Assembly: GCF_900215435.1 (NCBI RefSeq) | Contig: NZ_OCMY01000001.1 | Location: 1,550,001 to 1,614,000, forward strand | DNA from: Candidatus Pantoea floridensis | GTDB lineage: Bacteria > Pseudomonadota > Gammaproteobacteria > Enterobacterales > Enterobacteriaceae | Direction: 5' to 3' | DNA length: 64,000 bases | In this document: piece by piece, positions 1-10,954 of the stretch | Layout of the letters: every line of letters begins with the position of its first letter | Position numbering within the stretch: the first letter of the stretch is position 1 | Translations under genes and position numbers: made by a program | Notes under the pieces: generated by a model | Databases searched by the model: none | What the model saw: the letters and a program-made list of their open reading frames with translations, nothing else | What the model was told of the DNA's origin: nothing

Positions 1-155
1 AAATGCAGAATCAGCAGCAACAGCAGAAGCGCAAGCTGCAGCAGGATCAACAGCAGCAGAGCCAGGACGTGCAGCGCAAAGTGCAGGAACAGCGGAACAG
101 TGCCCAGCAGCAGGTGATTCAATCGCAGCCGGGCCAAAAACAGCAGCAAAACTAG
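1..155 (+). CDS. yhhA: C-terminal end of a YhhA-like DUF2756 protein (partial)
   Basis: An open frame runs in from the left edge and stops with TAG at 153-155. The visible 50 or so residues are extremely rich in Gln, with Lys, Arg and Ser, as in the glutamine-rich tail of the small exported E. coli protein YhhA (DUF2756), whose function is not known. Position supports the call: in E. coli yhhA lies beside ugpQ on the opposite strand, as here. The in-frame ATG at 3 is probably internal and the true start lies outside the window. The stop overlaps that of ugpQ: the four bases CTAG at 152-155 serve both genes. Confidence 0.6.
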   Translation, partial: MQNQQQQQKRKLQQDQQQQSQDVQRKVQEQRNSAQQQVIQSQPGQKQQQN

Positions 156-891
156 CGGAAATCAGGACCAATAATGTCGATGCTATCGGTGCAGATGGCG
201 TCGACGCCCCAGCTCAGCAGCTCGCGCGCCCGTGCGGGCTGATTCACGGTATACACCAGAATATGCAAACCGGCCGCTTTCAGCTGCGCGGTGCGTTCGG
301 CATCGAGTAATTTGTGATTCAGGTGGATCGACACGCAATCCAGTGCCGCAGTCAGCGCCTGCCAGTTGTCAGGCCACGTATCCAGCAGCAAACCACGCGG
401 CAGCTCTGGTGCCGCCTGCATTGCCGCTTCCAGCGCGGCGTAAGAGAACGAGGATAGCAACGGCGCCGTTTGTCCTTGCCACAGTTCACGCGCGGCCAGC
501 GCCACGTTGCGGCCGGTTTCAACGTCTTTACCGGTGGTCGGTTTGATCTCAATGTTCGCCATCATCTGATGCTGGCGGCAACGTTCTGCCACTTCGCTCA
601 GCAGCGCCAGCGGCTCGCCTTCATAATCACGGCTAAACCAAGCGCCGGCATCCAGCTGTGACAACTTGTGCCACGACAGATCGCCGGCCACGCCCCAGCC
701 ATTGCTGGTGCGATCGAGCGTGTCATCATGCAGCAGGAAAATTTGCTTATCTTCCGATAGTTTGGCATCAAACTCGATCATGGTATGACCATGCTGCGCG
801 CCGACATCAATCGCCGCGAGGGTATTTTCCGGGGCCAGTTTTCCGCCCCCGCGATGCGCAACAATGTGCGGGTAAGGCCAGTTGTGTTGAC

Positions 892-895
<4 letters not shown>
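152..895 (-). CDS. ugpQ: Glycerophosphodiester phosphodiesterase UgpQ
   Basis: A cytosolic enzyme of 247 residues that hydrolyses glycerophosphodiesters to glycerol-3-phosphate and an alcohol, working on substrate imported by UgpBAEC. The GDPD catalytic signature is present: HRGGG at 14-18 followed by PENT at 22-25, the metal-binding EFD at 41-43 and HDDTLDRTS from 56. The start at 895 gives a protein beginning [18 protein letters not shown] longer frame to 958 would add 21 residues lying inside ugpC and is unlikely. ATG overlaps the ugpC stop as ATGA, so the two genes are probably translationally coupled. It is the last gene of the ugpBAECQ operon. Confidence 0.95.
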
Positions 896-1965
<1,070 letters not shown>

Positions 1966-2811
1966 TTATTTATCACTCTCCACCAGGCCACGCACAAAGG
2001 CACGTTGCATCACAAGTACCACCACCACCGGTGGAATCAGGGTTAATAACATTGCCGCCATCACTTCATTCCATTGCGTTGGGCCACCGCTGGTGTTGAT
2101 CATGCTTTTCACTCCCGCTACCGCAGTGCTGAGGCTGGCGTCGTTGATGATCAGCAGCGGCCAAAGATATTGGTTCCAACCATAAATAAAGGTGATCACA
2201 AACAGCGCGGCGAGATTGGTTTTGGATAGCGGCAACACAATGTCCCAGAAGAAGCGCATCGGGCTGGCGCCGTCGATACGCGCCGCCTCTATCAGCTCGT
2301 CCGGCAGCGACATAAAGAACTGGCGGAACAGGAAGGTGGCGGTAGCGGACGCCATCAGCGGCAGCGTCAAACCGCTGTAGCTGTCGAGCATATTCAGCGT
2401 CGAAATCACTTCCACCGTCGGGAAAATACGCACTTCAACCGGCAGCATCAGCGTGATGAAAATCAGCCAGAAAAACAGCGAGCGCAGCGGGAAACGGAAC
2501 CACACCAGCGCGAAGGCGGAGAGCATTGAGACGGTGATTTTGCCGACGGTAATGCCGAGCGCCATCAGCAGGCTGTTAAGCATCATCATGCCAAATGCCG
2601 GACCATTGCCGTTGACGCCGTGCGTCCAGATGCGCGAGATGTTCTCCCACAGATGCGATCCCGGTACCAGCGTCATTGGCACCTGATACACCGCCTCGTT
2701 ATCCAGCGTCGCCGCCACAAAGGCGATATAAAGCGGGAACAGAATGGTCAGCACGCCCAGCACCAGCAAGGTATGGCTGAAGATATCCAGCCCGCGTCGA
2801 TTCTCAATCAT
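1966..2811 (-). CDS. ugpE: Glycerol-3-phosphate ABC transporter permease UgpE
   Basis: One of the two inner-membrane permease subunits of the Ugp importer, 281 residues. It has six hydrophobic segments, the first at about 12-32. The cytoplasmic EAA loop that contacts the ATPase is visible as [19 protein letters not shown], with its conserved Gly. Its start overlaps the end of ugpA by four bases and its stop abuts the ugpC start, as expected for coupled translation of permease and ATPase subunits. Confidence 0.96.
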   Translation of the reverse strand: MIENRRGLDIFSHTLLVLGVLTILFPLYIAFVAATLDNEAVYQVPMTLVPGSHLWENISRIWTHGVNGNGPAFGMMMLNSLLMALGITVGKITVSMLSAFALVWFRFPLRSLFFWLIFITLMLPVEVRIFPTVEVISTLNMLDSYSGLTLPLMASATATFLFRQFFMSLPDELIEAARIDGASPMRFFWDIVLPLSKTNLAALFVITFIYGWNQYLWPLLIINDASLSTAVAGVKSMINTSGGPTQWNEVMAAMLLTLIPPVVVVLVMQRAFVRGLVESDK

Positions 2812-3695
2812 TGGTATTGCACCTTACGCTCGACAAAGCGGAATTGCAGGATAGTCAGGCCAATCACCAGCAGCATCAGCACCACCGACTGCGCCGCAGA
2901 GGAGGAGAGATCCAGCCCGGTGAAGCCTTCGCGATAGATTTTGTAGATAAGCGTAGTGGTCGCCTGTACCGGGCCGCCGCCGGTTGCGGCATCGATCACC
3001 GGGAAGGTATCGAAGAAGGCGTAAACCAAATTCACTACCAGCAGGAAAAAACTTACCGGCGTAATCAGCGGCAGCGACAAATTAAAGAAACGGCGCACCG
3101 GACCGGCACCGTCGATGGCGGCGGCTTCCACCAGCGATTTGGGAATTGACTGTAACGCCGCGAAGAAAAACAGGAAGTTGTAGCTCATTTGCTGCCAGAT
3201 CGACGCCAGTACAATCAGGAACATCGCCTGGCCGCTGTTTTGCGCATAGTTCCAGTTGTAGCCCATTTGGTTCAGCAGGTGGCTGAATAACCCTAGCCCT
3301 GGATTGAACAGGAACATCCACAGCACTGCCGCCACCACCGGCGCGACCGCGTACGGCAGCAGCAGCAACGTTTGATACAGCTTACGCAGGCGAATGACGT
3401 AATCCACCAGCGCCGCCAGCAGCAGGGAAAAAGTCATGCCGCAAATCGTCACCAGCGCACTGAACTCAATGGTGGTCCAGAACGATGCCAGATAGTATTC
3501 GTCATTGAACAGACGCTTAAAGTTCGCCAAACCCACGAAGGTGCTGGAGATGCCAAAAGGATCAATGCTTTGCAGCGAATACCACAGAGCTTCACCGGCG
3601 GGCCACAGGAAGAAAATGGCCGTAATCACCAGCTGCGGTAGCACCAGCAAATAGGGCAGAAAACGGGAGCGAAATACGGGGCGCGATGAGGACAT
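2808..3695 (-). CDS. ugpA: Glycerol-3-phosphate ABC transporter permease UgpA
   Basis: The second inner-membrane permease subunit of the Ugp system, 295 residues. The start at 3695 gives [20 protein letters not shown], matching the E. coli N-terminus as I recall it. An in-frame ATG at 3710 would add five residues (MIEPA) and cannot be excluded. There are about six membrane segments and an EAA motif ([18 protein letters not shown]). It lies 64 bases after ugpB and overlaps ugpE by four bases. Confidence 0.95.
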   Translation of the reverse strand: MSSSRPVFRSRFLPYLLVLPQLVITAIFFLWPAGEALWYSLQSIDPFGISSTFVGLANFKRLFNDEYYLASFWTTIEFSALVTICGMTFSLLLAALVDYVIRLRKLYQTLLLLPYAVAPVVAAVLWMFLFNPGLGLFSHLLNQMGYNWNYAQNSGQAMFLIVLASIWQQMSYNFLFFFAALQSIPKSLVEAAAIDGAGPVRRFFNLSLPLITPVSFFLLVVNLVYAFFDTFPVIDAATGGGPVQATTTLIYKIYREGFTGLDLSSSAAQSVVLMLLVIGLTILQFRFVERKVQYQ

Positions 3696-3759
3696 AGCAG
3701 GCTCAATCAAAGAGAGAAATCGGGGCGAACGTCAAACGTCGGCCCCGAGATGACAGCGT

Positions 3760-5076
3760 TTACTTCACTTGCTGCTCAAAACGGCGCAGCAGTTCGTTAC
3801 CGCGTTTCACCGCGTTATCCAGCGCGGCTTGTGGTGTCTGTTTGCCGGTCCACACGCCTTCCAGCTCTTCATCCACGATGGTACGAATCTGTGGCATATT
3901 GCCCAGACGCATGCCTTTGGTGAACGGGAGCGGATCTTTGTTCAGCATCTGACGCGTGGCGATGTCTGCGCCTGGGTTCTTGTCGTAGAAGCCCTGCTGT
4001 TTAGTCAGCTCATAGGCGGCGGTGGTGATCGGCAGATAACCGGTTTTCTGGTGCCATTCAGCGGCAATTTCCGGCTGTGCGAGGAACTTCATAAACTCCG
4101 CCGCGCCTTTGTAGGTGTTGGCATCTTTGCCTTTCATCACCCACAGGCTCGCGCCACCAATGATGGCGTTCTGCGGGGCGTTCGGTACGGTTTCATCGTA
4201 CGGCATCATGCCCACGCCGAAGTTAAATTTGGCGTAGTGTTTGATGTCGGCCAGCGAACCGGAAGAGGCGGTGGTGATGCCGCAATCGCCGTTGTAAAAC
4301 TTGGCGGTGGATTCATCCTTACGACCGAAGTAGGTGAAATCGCCCTTCTTGTTCATCGCTTCCAGCATTTCGATGTGGCGCACCTGCACGGGCTTATTGA
4401 ATTCCAATACCGCATCGGTGCCGTCAAAGCCGTTATTTTTACTGGCCACCGGCAGCGCATGCCAGGCGCTGAAGTTTTCAATCTGAATCCAACCCTGCCA
4501 GCCGCTGGCGTAACCACAGGTCAGGCCCGCTTTACGCAGCGCTTCGGCATCTTTTGCCAGCTCCTGCCAGGTTTTCGGTGGCTGATCCGGATTCAGGCCA
4601 GCTTTTTTGAACGCGTCTTTGTTGTAATAGAGCACCGGCGTGGAGCTGTTGAACGGCTGAGAAATCAGCTGGCCTTTGCTGTCGCTGTAGTAACCCGCAA
4701 CGGCTGGTACGAACTGCTGCGGATCCATCTGCACGCCAGCGTTTTTAAATACTTCATTGACCGGCACAATCGCTTTCGATGCCATCATGGTCGCGGTACC
4801 GACTTCATACACCTGCAGCAGTGCGGGCGCTTTACCCGAGCGCACCGCGGCGATGCCCGCTGCCAGGCTTTGCTCATAGTTACCTTTGTAAGTCGGGACG
4901 ATTTTATATTCTGGATGAGCCTGGTTAAAACGTTGTGCCAGAGAATCAACTTCTTTGCCTAACTCGCCTTCCATTGAGTGCCAGAAAGGGATCTCAGTTG
5001 CAGCCAGCGCATTACCGCTGAGCGCCAGACCGAGCACGACACTCATCAGGCGGGGACGAAGCGTAAAAGCGGACAT
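3760..5076 (-). CDS. ugpB: sn-Glycerol-3-phosphate-binding periplasmic protein UgpB
   Basis: The periplasmic solute-binding protein (438 residues) that delivers sn-glycerol-3-phosphate and glycerophosphocholine-type diesters to UgpAE. A signal peptide is clear: a basic N-terminus, a hydrophobic stretch to about residue 25, then a cleavage motif NALA before [10 protein letters not shown]. Length equals E. coli UgpB (438). It is the first gene of ugpBAECQ. The PhoB-like repeat array lies about 70-115 bases upstream, pointing to induction by phosphate starvation. Confidence 0.96.
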   Translation of the reverse strand: MSAFTLRPRLMSVVLGLALSGNALAATEIPFWHSMEGELGKEVDSLAQRFNQAHPEYKIVPTYKGNYEQSLAAGIAAVRSGKAPALLQVYEVGTATMMASKAIVPVNEVFKNAGVQMDPQQFVPAVAGYYSDSKGQLISQPFNSSTPVLYYNKDAFKKAGLNPDQPPKTWQELAKDAEALRKAGLTCGYASGWQGWIQIENFSAWHALPVASKNNGFDGTDAVLEFNKPVQVRHIEMLEAMNKKGDFTYFGRKDESTAKFYNGDCGITTASSGSLADIKHYAKFNFGVGMMPYDETVPNAPQNAIIGGASLWVMKGKDANTYKGAAEFMKFLAQPEIAAEWHQKTGYLPITTAAYELTKQQGFYDKNPGADIATRQMLNKDPLPFTKGMRLGNMPQIRTIVDEELEGVWTGKQTPQAALDNAVKRGNELLRRFEQQVK

Positions 5077-5102
5077 AAGGTTTTTCCTGTGCTGTTAGCT
5101 AC

Positions 5103-5116
5103 GCGCGAATTCGCGC
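5103..5116. repeat. Perfect 14-bp flush palindrome in the ugpB leader
   Basis: GCGCGAATTCGCGC is a perfect palindrome with no loop, lying between the Pho-type boxes and the ugpB start. On the plus strand it is followed by a run of T, so it could act as a small terminator for anything reading rightward. On the minus strand it would sit in the ugpB 5' untranslated region. Its role is unknown. Confidence 0.4.
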
Positions 5117-5147
5117 ATTTTTTTGTTCGCGACGTAACATGACACGG

Positions 5148-5191
5148 GGAAATGACGGATTAATAACAGGTTTATGACGGGGATGTGACAG
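5148..5191 (-). promoter_or_regulatory. Tandem PhoB (Pho box) array upstream of ugpB
   Basis: Read on the minus strand, four contiguous 11-base units follow each other: CTGTCACATCC (5181-5191), CCGTCATAAAC (5170-5180), CTGTTATTAAT (5159-5169) and CCGTCATTTCC (5148-5158). Each begins with a version of CTGTCAT, and the exact 11-base period is the hallmark of Pho boxes bound by PhoB. Position upstream of ugpB agrees with known PhoB control of ugp in E. coli. The operator function here is inferred. Confidence 0.75.
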
Positions 5192-5217
5192 CGGGATAAG
5201 GTTTGATTGGAGTTTAA

Positions 5218-5272
5218 GTCGCCATAAATGGCGACCCTACAAAATCGTGTAGGGTCGGCATTCATGCCGACC
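5218..5272. repeat. Dispersed palindromic repeat (GGTCGCCAT family), two units
   Basis: Two adjacent hairpins: GTCGCC/GGCGAC around 5218-5234, followed by CCCTAC, then the mirrored unit GTAGGGTCGGCAT/ATGCCGACC ending at 5272. Related units occur near 16378, 21829, 48865, 48914 and 55439. It sits just past the livF stop and upstream of ugpB. It resembles REP-type intergenic repeats and may stabilise mRNA ends or terminate the liv transcript. Confidence 0.7.
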
Positions 5273-5277
5273 GGGGG

Positions 5278-5991
5278 TTATGCGCCTAAATAAGCACTCC
5301 GCACGGCTTCATTGGATAGCAGCGCTTCGCCGCTGTCTTCAAGCACCACGTGGCCATTCTCCAGCACATAACCGCGATCCGCCAGCTTCAGCGCCTGATT
5401 GGCGTTCTGCTCGACGAGGAAGATGGTCATGCCCTCTTTGCGCAGTTGCTCAATGGTGTCAAAGATCTGCTGAATGATAATCGGGGCGAGTCCCAGCGAC
5501 GGTTCATCCAGCAGCAGCAAACGCGGCTGGCTCATCAGCGCACGGCCAATGGCCAGCATCTGCTGCTCACCGCCGGACATGGTGCCCGCGCGCTGTGCTT
5601 TACGTTCTGCCAGGCGTGAAAACAGCTGATAGACGCGATCGATACGTTCCTGATACTGCTGCCGCGTAGCGAAGAAGCCGCCCATCGCCAGGTTCTCTTC
5701 TACCGTCATACGCGAAAACACCCGACGCCCTTCCGGCACGATGGCGATCGCTTCACGCATGATTTTCGCCGTTTGCCAGTCGGTGATCTCTTTGCCATCA
5801 AAGGTAATGTTGCCGCTGGTGGCGCGCGGTTCACCGCACAAGGTGCCGAGCAGCGTGGTTTTACCCGCGCCGTTGGCACCGATCAGGGTAACGATCTCGC
5901 CCTGATTGATGTGCAGATTAATGTTGTGCAGCGCCTGGATCGGGCCGTAATGGGCGCTGACATTCTGCAAGGTTAAAATCGGGTTTGCCAT
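5278..5991 (-). CDS. livF: Branched-chain amino acid ABC transporter ATP-binding protein LivF
   Basis: One of two cytosolic ATPases that energise the LivHM leucine/isoleucine/valine importer, 237 residues. Walker A GANGAGKTT is at 38-46. The signature MSGGEQQMLAIGRAL and Walker B LLLLDEPSLGL are intact. I chose ATG at 5991 because an AGG sits six bases before it. The in-frame GTG at 6003 lacks such spacing and would add four residues. It starts two bases after the livG stop and is the last gene of the liv operon. Confidence 0.95.
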   Translation of the reverse strand: MANPILTLQNVSAHYGPIQALHNINLHINQGEIVTLIGANGAGKTTLLGTLCGEPRATSGNITFDGKEITDWQTAKIMREAIAIVPEGRRVFSRMTVEENLAMGGFFATRQQYQERIDRVYQLFSRLAERKAQRAGTMSGGEQQMLAIGRALMSQPRLLLLDEPSLGLAPIIIQQIFDTIEQLRKEGMTIFLVEQNANQALKLADRGYVLENGHVVLEDSGEALLSNEAVRSAYLGA

Positions 5992-5992
5992 G

Positions 5993-6760
5993 TTACGCCT
6001 CACCTAAATAAGCACGGATCACATCCGGATTGTTACGCACTTCTTCCGGCGTACCGTTGGCCAGCGGCGTTCCCTGATTCACTACGTAAATGCGGTCAGA
6101 AATGCCCATCACCAGCTTCATATCGTGTTCAATTAGCAGTACGGAAACCTTGTGCTCACCGCGCAGCTCGGCGATCAGCTCATCCAACTCATGGGTTTCA
6201 CGCGGGTTAAGCCCGGCAGCCGGTTCATCCAGCATCAGAATTTCCGGACGCGTTACCATGCAGCGCGCAATTTCCAGACGACGCTGCTGGCCATAAGCGA
6301 GGTTGCCCGCCTGGCGGTTGGCGAGATCCAGCAAGCCGATGCGATCCAGCCAGGTGGCCGCGCGATCCAGCGCGTCGCTCTCACCGCGACGGAAAGCCGG
6401 GGTTTTGAATAAACCGGAGAACACGCCGCTTTTGAGGTGCTGATGCTGTGCCACCAGCAGGTTTTCAATCACCGTCATTTCGCGGAACAGGCGCACGTGC
6501 TGGAAGGTGCGCACAATGCCCATACGCGCAATCTTCTGGCCCGGCAAACCCTGCAGCTGCTGATCGCGCAGTTTGATGGTGCCGCCGGTTGGTTTATAGA
6601 AACCGGTCAGGCAGTTGAACACCGTGGTTTTACCGGCGCCGTTCGGGCCAATCAACGAAACGATTTCCTGTGGATGCAGCTCAAGCGCCACATTGTTGAC
6701 GGCTAACAGGCCGCCGAAGCGCATCATCAGGCCTTCAACGGCTAATAAAGGCTGACTCAT
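5993..6760 (-). CDS. livG: Branched-chain amino acid ABC transporter ATP-binding protein LivG
   Basis: The partner ATPase of LivF, 255 residues, the usual family length. Walker [10 protein letters not shown] is at 38-46 and Walker B is [11 protein letters not shown]. The signature is [15 protein letters not shown], with Tyr in place of the first Ser of LSGGQ, a known feature of LivG-type proteins. The gene overlaps livM by four bases and ends two bases before livF. Confidence 0.96.
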   Translation of the reverse strand: MSQPLLAVEGLMMRFGGLLAVNNVALELHPQEIVSLIGPNGAGKTTVFNCLTGFYKPTGGTIKLRDQQLQGLPGQKIARMGIVRTFQHVRLFREMTVIENLLVAQHQHLKSGVFSGLFKTPAFRRGESDALDRAATWLDRIGLLDLANRQAGNLAYGQQRRLEIARCMVTRPEILMLDEPAAGLNPRETHELDELIAELRGEHKVSVLLIEHDMKLVMGISDRIYVVNQGTPLANGTPEEVRNNPDVIRAYLGEA

Positions 6761-8028
6761 GCCTGCTCTCCTTGTTTACTGCTTTTCATCTTCAGATGCG
6801 GACGCTTCATTGGTAGCAGACCTTGTGGACGCCAGATCATCATCAGCACCATCAAACCACCGAGCACCAGCATGCTGTATTCGTTCAAATCACGCATCAG
6901 CTCGCGCGAAACCACCAGCAGAATGGCTGCGAGGATCACCGCCAGCTGCGAGCCCATGCCGCCCAGCACCACAATCGCCAGCACAAAAGCCGATTCGACG
7001 AAGGTGAAGGATTCCGGGCTGACGAAACCCTGACGTGCGGCGAACAGCGTACCCGCAAAGCCCGCAAACACGGCGCTGATGGTGAAGGCGGTCAGTTTGA
7101 TGCGCGTTGGGCTCAGACCAAGCGAACGGCAGGCGATCTCATCTTCACGCAGCGCTTCCCACGCGCGGCCCAGCGGCATGCGCAGCAAGCGGTTGATAAC
7201 GAATAGCGTCAGCACCACCAGCAGCAGCGCCACCAGATAGAGGAAAATTACACGGTCGCTGGGATCGTATTTCAGGCCAAAGAACTCATGGAAGGTGCTC
7301 CAGCCGCCTTCGCTGACCCGGCGGCCAAACTCCAGACCAAACAGGCTGGGCTTGGGAATCTGCGCGATACCGTTCGGGCCGCCGGTGATCGCCGTGTTAT
7401 TCAGCAGCAGAATGCGTACGATTTCGCCGAAGCCGAGCGTCACAATCGCCAGATAGTCCCCGCGAAGGCGCAGCACCGGGAAGCCGAGCAGCAAACCAAA
7501 GGCGCCCGCCACCAAACCGGCCAGCGGCAGGCTTTCCCAGAAACCAAAGCCGTAATAGTGGTTGAGCAAGGCAAAGGTGTAAGCGCCGATGGCGTAGAAA
7601 CCGCCGTAGCCCAGCACCAGCAATCCTGATAATCCCACCACCACGTTCAGACCGAGGCCGAGCATCACGTAGATCAGCGTCAGCGTGGCGATATCCACAC
7701 TGCCGCGCGACACCAGAAACGGCCAAATCACCGCCGCCGCGATCACCAGCGCCATCAGCAATTTCTGCTTCGGCGTTGAGCCATCAAAACCTGGCAGGAC
7801 AAACCCTTTGCCGCTGCGTTTGAATTTGCCCTGCGCCAGCGGACGCAGCAGCTGGAAGACAAACACTACCGCACAGCCAATGAAGATCCAGTTCCAGCGT
7901 ACCGCGCCCGCATTGGCGACCACCAGTTTGGTGCCATCCAAATCGAGGCGTACGCCCATGAAAAAGGTGGCGAGCACCAACAACATCACCGTGGAGATCA
8001 CGGCGTTGACCAAACCGAGGCGTTTCAT
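6757..8028 (-). CDS. livM: Branched-chain amino acid ABC transporter permease LivM
   Basis: The larger inner-membrane permease of the Liv importer, 423 residues (E. coli about 425). The N-terminal hydrophobic segment is followed by roughly ten membrane spans. The conserved stretches [20 protein letters not shown] and [13 protein letters not shown], the latter the ATPase-contact loop, identify it. It overlaps both neighbours by four bases (livH upstream, livG downstream), consistent with coupled translation of the complex. Confidence 0.96.
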   Translation of the reverse strand: MKRLGLVNAVISTVMLLVLATFFMGVRLDLDGTKLVVANAGAVRWNWIFIGCAVVFVFQLLRPLAQGKFKRSGKGFVLPGFDGSTPKQKLLMALVIAAAVIWPFLVSRGSVDIATLTLIYVMLGLGLNVVVGLSGLLVLGYGGFYAIGAYTFALLNHYYGFGFWESLPLAGLVAGAFGLLLGFPVLRLRGDYLAIVTLGFGEIVRILLLNNTAITGGPNGIAQIPKPSLFGLEFGRRVSEGGWSTFHEFFGLKYDPSDRVIFLYLVALLLVVLTLFVINRLLRMPLGRAWEALREDEIACRSLGLSPTRIKLTAFTISAVFAGFAGTLFAARQGFVSPESFTFVESAFVLAIVVLGGMGSQLAVILAAILLVVSRELMRDLNEYSMLVLGGLMVLMMIWRPQGLLPMKRPHLKMKSSKQGEQA

Positions 8029-8951
8029 ACCTTCTCTACCTCCGGACGGCCAAGAATCCCGGTTGGCATCACCAGCAGCACCACAATCAGCAGCGCGAAG
8101 GAGACCACGTCTTTATATTCGGTCGACAGATAGGCCGAGGTCAGCGCTTCGGCAATGCCCAGCACCAGGCCACCAATCATCGCGCCAGGAATGCTGCCGA
8201 TGCCGCCTAATACCGCGGCAGTGAAGGCTTTCATCCCAGCCATAAAGCCAATGAACGGGTTGATGGAGCCGTAGAATTGACCGAGCAACACGCCCGCCAC
8301 CGCCGCCATCGCCGCACCAATCACAAAGGTGAGTGAAATAACGCGGTCGGTGTTGATGCCCAGCAGGCTGGCCATTTTCAGGTCTTCTGCACAGGCGCGA
8401 CAGGCGCGTCCCATGCGCGAATAGCGGATGAACAGCGTCAGCGCCAGCATCGACAGGAAGGTGACAATCCAAATCACCAGCTGCATGGTGGAGAGCGTGG
8501 CGGCAAAGCCGTTGCTCTCACCCAGCGTCCATTGGCCGGTGATCAGGCTTGGCAGCGCGAGATCGCGCGAACCCTGCGTCAGGCTGACGTAGTTCTGCAG
8601 GAAGATCGACATACCGATGGCGGAGATTAGCGCGATCAGGCGCTTCGACGATCGCACCGGCTTATACGCCACGCGCTCGATGCTCCAGCCGTAGGCGCTG
8701 GAGATGATCACCGCCATCACGAAACCGGCGGCAATCATCAGCCACGAAGTATCAATGCCCATCATCATCAGGGCGGCAATCACGATAAAGGAGACATAGC
8801 TACCGATCATGTACACCTCGCCATGGGCGAAGTTGATCATGCCGATAATGCCGTAAACCATGGTGTAACCAATGGCGATCAGCGCGTAGGTGCTCCCGAG
8901 GGTAACCCCGTTGAACATCTGCTGAATGAAATAGAGAAACTGCTCGGACAT
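8025..8951 (-). CDS. livH: Branched-chain amino acid ABC transporter permease LivH
   Basis: The second inner-membrane permease of the Liv importer, 308 residues, same length class as E. coli LivH. The protein is very hydrophobic, with about eight spans. It carries the family stretches [20 protein letters not shown] and [18 protein letters not shown], the latter the ATPase-contact region. It follows the binding-protein gene after 66 bases that hold a hairpin, and overlaps livM by four bases. Confidence 0.96.
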   Translation of the reverse strand: MSEQFLYFIQQMFNGVTLGSTYALIAIGYTMVYGIIGMINFAHGEVYMIGSYVSFIVIAALMMMGIDTSWLMIAAGFVMAVIISSAYGWSIERVAYKPVRSSKRLIALISAIGMSIFLQNYVSLTQGSRDLALPSLITGQWTLGESNGFAATLSTMQLVIWIVTFLSMLALTLFIRYSRMGRACRACAEDLKMASLLGINTDRVISLTFVIGAAMAAVAGVLLGQFYGSINPFIGFMAGMKAFTAAVLGGIGSIPGAMIGGLVLGIAEALTSAYLSTEYKDVVSFALLIVVLLVMPTGILGRPEVEKV

Positions 8952-8977
8952 AGTGAAGACCTGCTCTGGAGCTGAAT

Positions 8978-9009
8978 AATTCCCTCCCCCGCGTGCGGGA
9001 GAGGGAATT
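8978..9009. repeat. Hairpin between the binding-protein gene and livH
   Basis: AATTCCCTC (8978-8986) pairs with GAGGGAATT (9001-9009), and the inner CCCGC pairs with GCGGG around a two-base loop. On the minus strand no U-run follows, so it is not a classical terminator. A stable hairpin here could protect the binding-protein mRNA and keep that protein in excess over the membrane subunits, as is common in binding-protein-dependent operons. That role is inferred. Confidence 0.55.
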
Positions 9010-9017
9010 TTGGGGGA

Positions 9018-10145
9018 TTACTTAACTGCAGTAGAAGAGCCGTCTTTGTGCCATTTGAAGACACCAAATTCGAAGCCCTTCAGATCGCCTTTCTCATCCC
9101 AATTCAGGTTGCCCATCACGGTTGGAACGGCGGCGCCCTCTTTCAGGTTCTTGGCAATCGCATCAGGCTCATCGCTCTTGCTGCGTTCAATCCCCGCCAC
9201 CAGCGACTGAATTGCGGCGTAGGTGGTCCAGACAAACGGACCGGTGGGATCTTTGCGGTTAGACGCGGTGTTGGCTTTAATCGCATCCACAATTGCCTTG
9301 TTCTCTGGCAGCTGGTCATAGCGCTTCGGCAGGGTAACAAACAGGCCTTCCGATGCATCACCCGCGATGTTTGACAATGAAGCGTTGCCCACGCCTTCTG
9401 GGCCCATGAAGCCGGCATTCAGGCCAGCCGATTTTGCCTGACGCAGAATCTGGCCCAGCTCTGGGTAGTAGCCGCCGTAGTAAACGAAATCCACGTTCTC
9501 TTTCTTCAGGCGCGCAATCAGCGTGGAGAAGTCTTTATCCCCGGCGGTGATACCTTCGAACAGCACCACGTTGCCGCCTTTGGCTTTCAGGGTTTTCTGT
9601 ACGGATTCCGCCAGGCCCTGACCATACTGCTGCTTGTCATGCACCACAGCGATACGCTTTGGTTTGATGTGATCGAGAATGTAGGTTGCCGCCGTTGGGC
9701 CCTGATCGGAATCCAGGCCGGTGGTGCGCAGCACGTCAGCATAGCCACGCGCAGTCAGCTCGGGTGCGGTAGCGGCTGGGGTAATCATCAGCACGCCTTC
9801 GTCGTTATAGATGTCTGAAGCAGGTTGAGTAGAAGAAGAGCACAGATGGCCGATAACGTATTTAATGCCGTCGTTAACCACTTTGTTGGCAACCGCAACC
9901 GCTTGTTTTGGGTCACAGGCGTCGTCATATTCCACGCCAACCAGTTTGTCACCGTTTACGCCGCCTTTGGCGTTGATGTCCTTAATGGCTTGCGCTGCAC
10001 CGGTAAACTGCATGTCACCGTACTGCGCGACCGGACCGGTTGATGCGCCGACGATGGCAATTTTGATGTCTTTCGCCAGTGCCGCGTGGCTCATCGCCAG
10101 GGCGACGCAGCCCGCCAATAATGCGCGTCCTTTACTCATTTTCAT
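9018..10145 (-). CDS. livJ: Leu/Ile/Val-binding periplasmic protein (LivJ-like, in the livK position)
   Basis: The periplasmic binding protein for leucine, isoleucine and valine, 375 residues, with a signal peptide ending at about AALA before KDIKIAIVG. Two Cys residues that form the family disulphide are in DDACDPKQ and GHLCSSSTQ. It is first in the operon, where E. coli has livK. Several diagnostic stretches, [16 protein letters not shown] and [15 protein letters not shown], follow LivJ rather than LivK as I remember them. It appears to be the only binding protein in the cluster. Start 10145 has a GGGGAAG eight bases upstream; a second ATG lies two codons later. Confidence 0.92.
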   Translation of the reverse strand: MKMSKGRALLAGCVALAMSHAALAKDIKIAIVGASTGPVAQYGDMQFTGAAQAIKDINAKGGVNGDKLVGVEYDDACDPKQAVAVANKVVNDGIKYVIGHLCSSSTQPASDIYNDEGVLMITPAATAPELTARGYADVLRTTGLDSDQGPTAATYILDHIKPKRIAVVHDKQQYGQGLAESVQKTLKAKGGNVVLFEGITAGDKDFSTLIARLKKENVDFVYYGGYYPELGQILRQAKSAGLNAGFMGPEGVGNASLSNIAGDASEGLFVTLPKRYDQLPENKAIVDAIKANTASNRKDPTGPFVWTTYAAIQSLVAGIERSKSDEPDAIAKNLKEGAAVPTVMGNLNWDEKGDLKGFEFGVFKWHKDGSSTAVK

Positions 10146-10548
10146 GCGAACTTCCCCATCAGTTGTGTCGTGTGTGTTGTGATTGGTTTATTTTCTGCCA
10201 GTCAAAGAGGAAAACTCATTCTGCAATAATGGGTTAGCGCGCTTTTCTGGCATTTATTGGTAATAAGGCTTTATTTTTCAGGTTATTAAACAGGAACTTT
10301 ATTCTGTAAATCAACTGACATATTCAGAATTGACTGAGTGGAGCAGCAGAATCGTCTGGTCGTTATGGCCGATTTTTCAGCAGGATACCAGCGCATTATG
10401 CTGGCTTTTTCAACGATCATTGATGGCTTACTCCACAATCCTGGCAAAGTGGCTGGCATTCGACCTATTTTCATTGCAAAAAAGTGACAGCGCTCTGACT
10501 GTCTAAATTCGCTACACTATCGCCTTTGCACTAGTACAGGTATTAGGT
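10146..10548. promoter_or_regulatory. Divergent intergenic region liv / panM
   Basis: About 400 bases of AT-rich DNA between the divergent liv operon and panM. It must carry the promoters of both. I could not assign firm -35/-10 boxes or a regulator site. A 62-codon frame on the minus strand (10286-10474) has no protein-like character and is not called. Confidence 0.5.
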
Positions 10549-10935
10549 ATGAAGCTGACAATCCAGCGCTTAGCATCGTTAACCGCACAGGATCGCATCG
10601 ATTTAGCTAAAGTCTGGCCAGAAATGGATATTGTGCAACTGGAAGCACAACTCAGCGAAACACAGCGGCTGTATGCCGCGCGTTTCAACGATCGGCTGCT
10701 GGCCGCATTACAACTCAGTATTAGCGGCACGCAGGGAAAAATTTTTAATCTCAACGTACGCGAAGTGACACGCCGCCGTGGCGTAGGTCAATATTTGCTG
10801 GTAGAGACAATTGCGCAGAATGGTGCGCTGACGGATTGGTGGATTGCCGATGATGGCGACGCCGATCGGGGCGTGCGGGCAGCCTTTATGCAGGCATGTG
10901 GTTTTCGCGCGCAGGCTGATGGTTGGGTGAAATAA
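10549..10935 (+). CDS. panM: Aspartate 1-decarboxylase autocleavage activator PanM (PanZ)
   Basis: A small GNAT-fold protein of 128 residues that binds the PanD proenzyme and triggers its self-cleavage to the active pyruvoyl form. It thus links beta-alanine and pantothenate synthesis to CoA or acetyl-CoA level. The acetyl-CoA binding motif is visible in REVTRRRGVGQYLL, and the ends (MKLTIQRL and FMQACGFRAQ) match E. coli PanZ/YhhK as I recall it. It lies between liv and rpoH as in E. coli, and a shared hairpin terminator follows it. Confidence 0.93.
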   Translation: MKLTIQRLASLTAQDRIDLAKVWPEMDIVQLEAQLSETQRLYAARFNDRLLAALQLSISGTQGKIFNLNVREVTRRRGVGQYLLVETIAQNGALTDWWIADDGDADRGVRAAFMQACGFRAQADGWVK

Positions 10936-10954
10936 GTCCAGCCAATCTCGATCG

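Noticed and set aside
3769..4962. A 397-codon plus-strand frame
   Set aside because: It lies entirely within ugpB on the opposite strand; the ugpB product is a clear full-length binding protein, and this frame is a composition-driven shadow.
8978..9009. The hairpin before livH considered as an intrinsic terminator
   Set aside because: On the transcribed strand it is followed by ATTATTC rather than a T-run.
10286..10474. A 62-codon minus-strand frame in the liv/panM intergenic region
   Set aside because: Unusual residue mix, no convincing ribosome binding site and no recognisable family.
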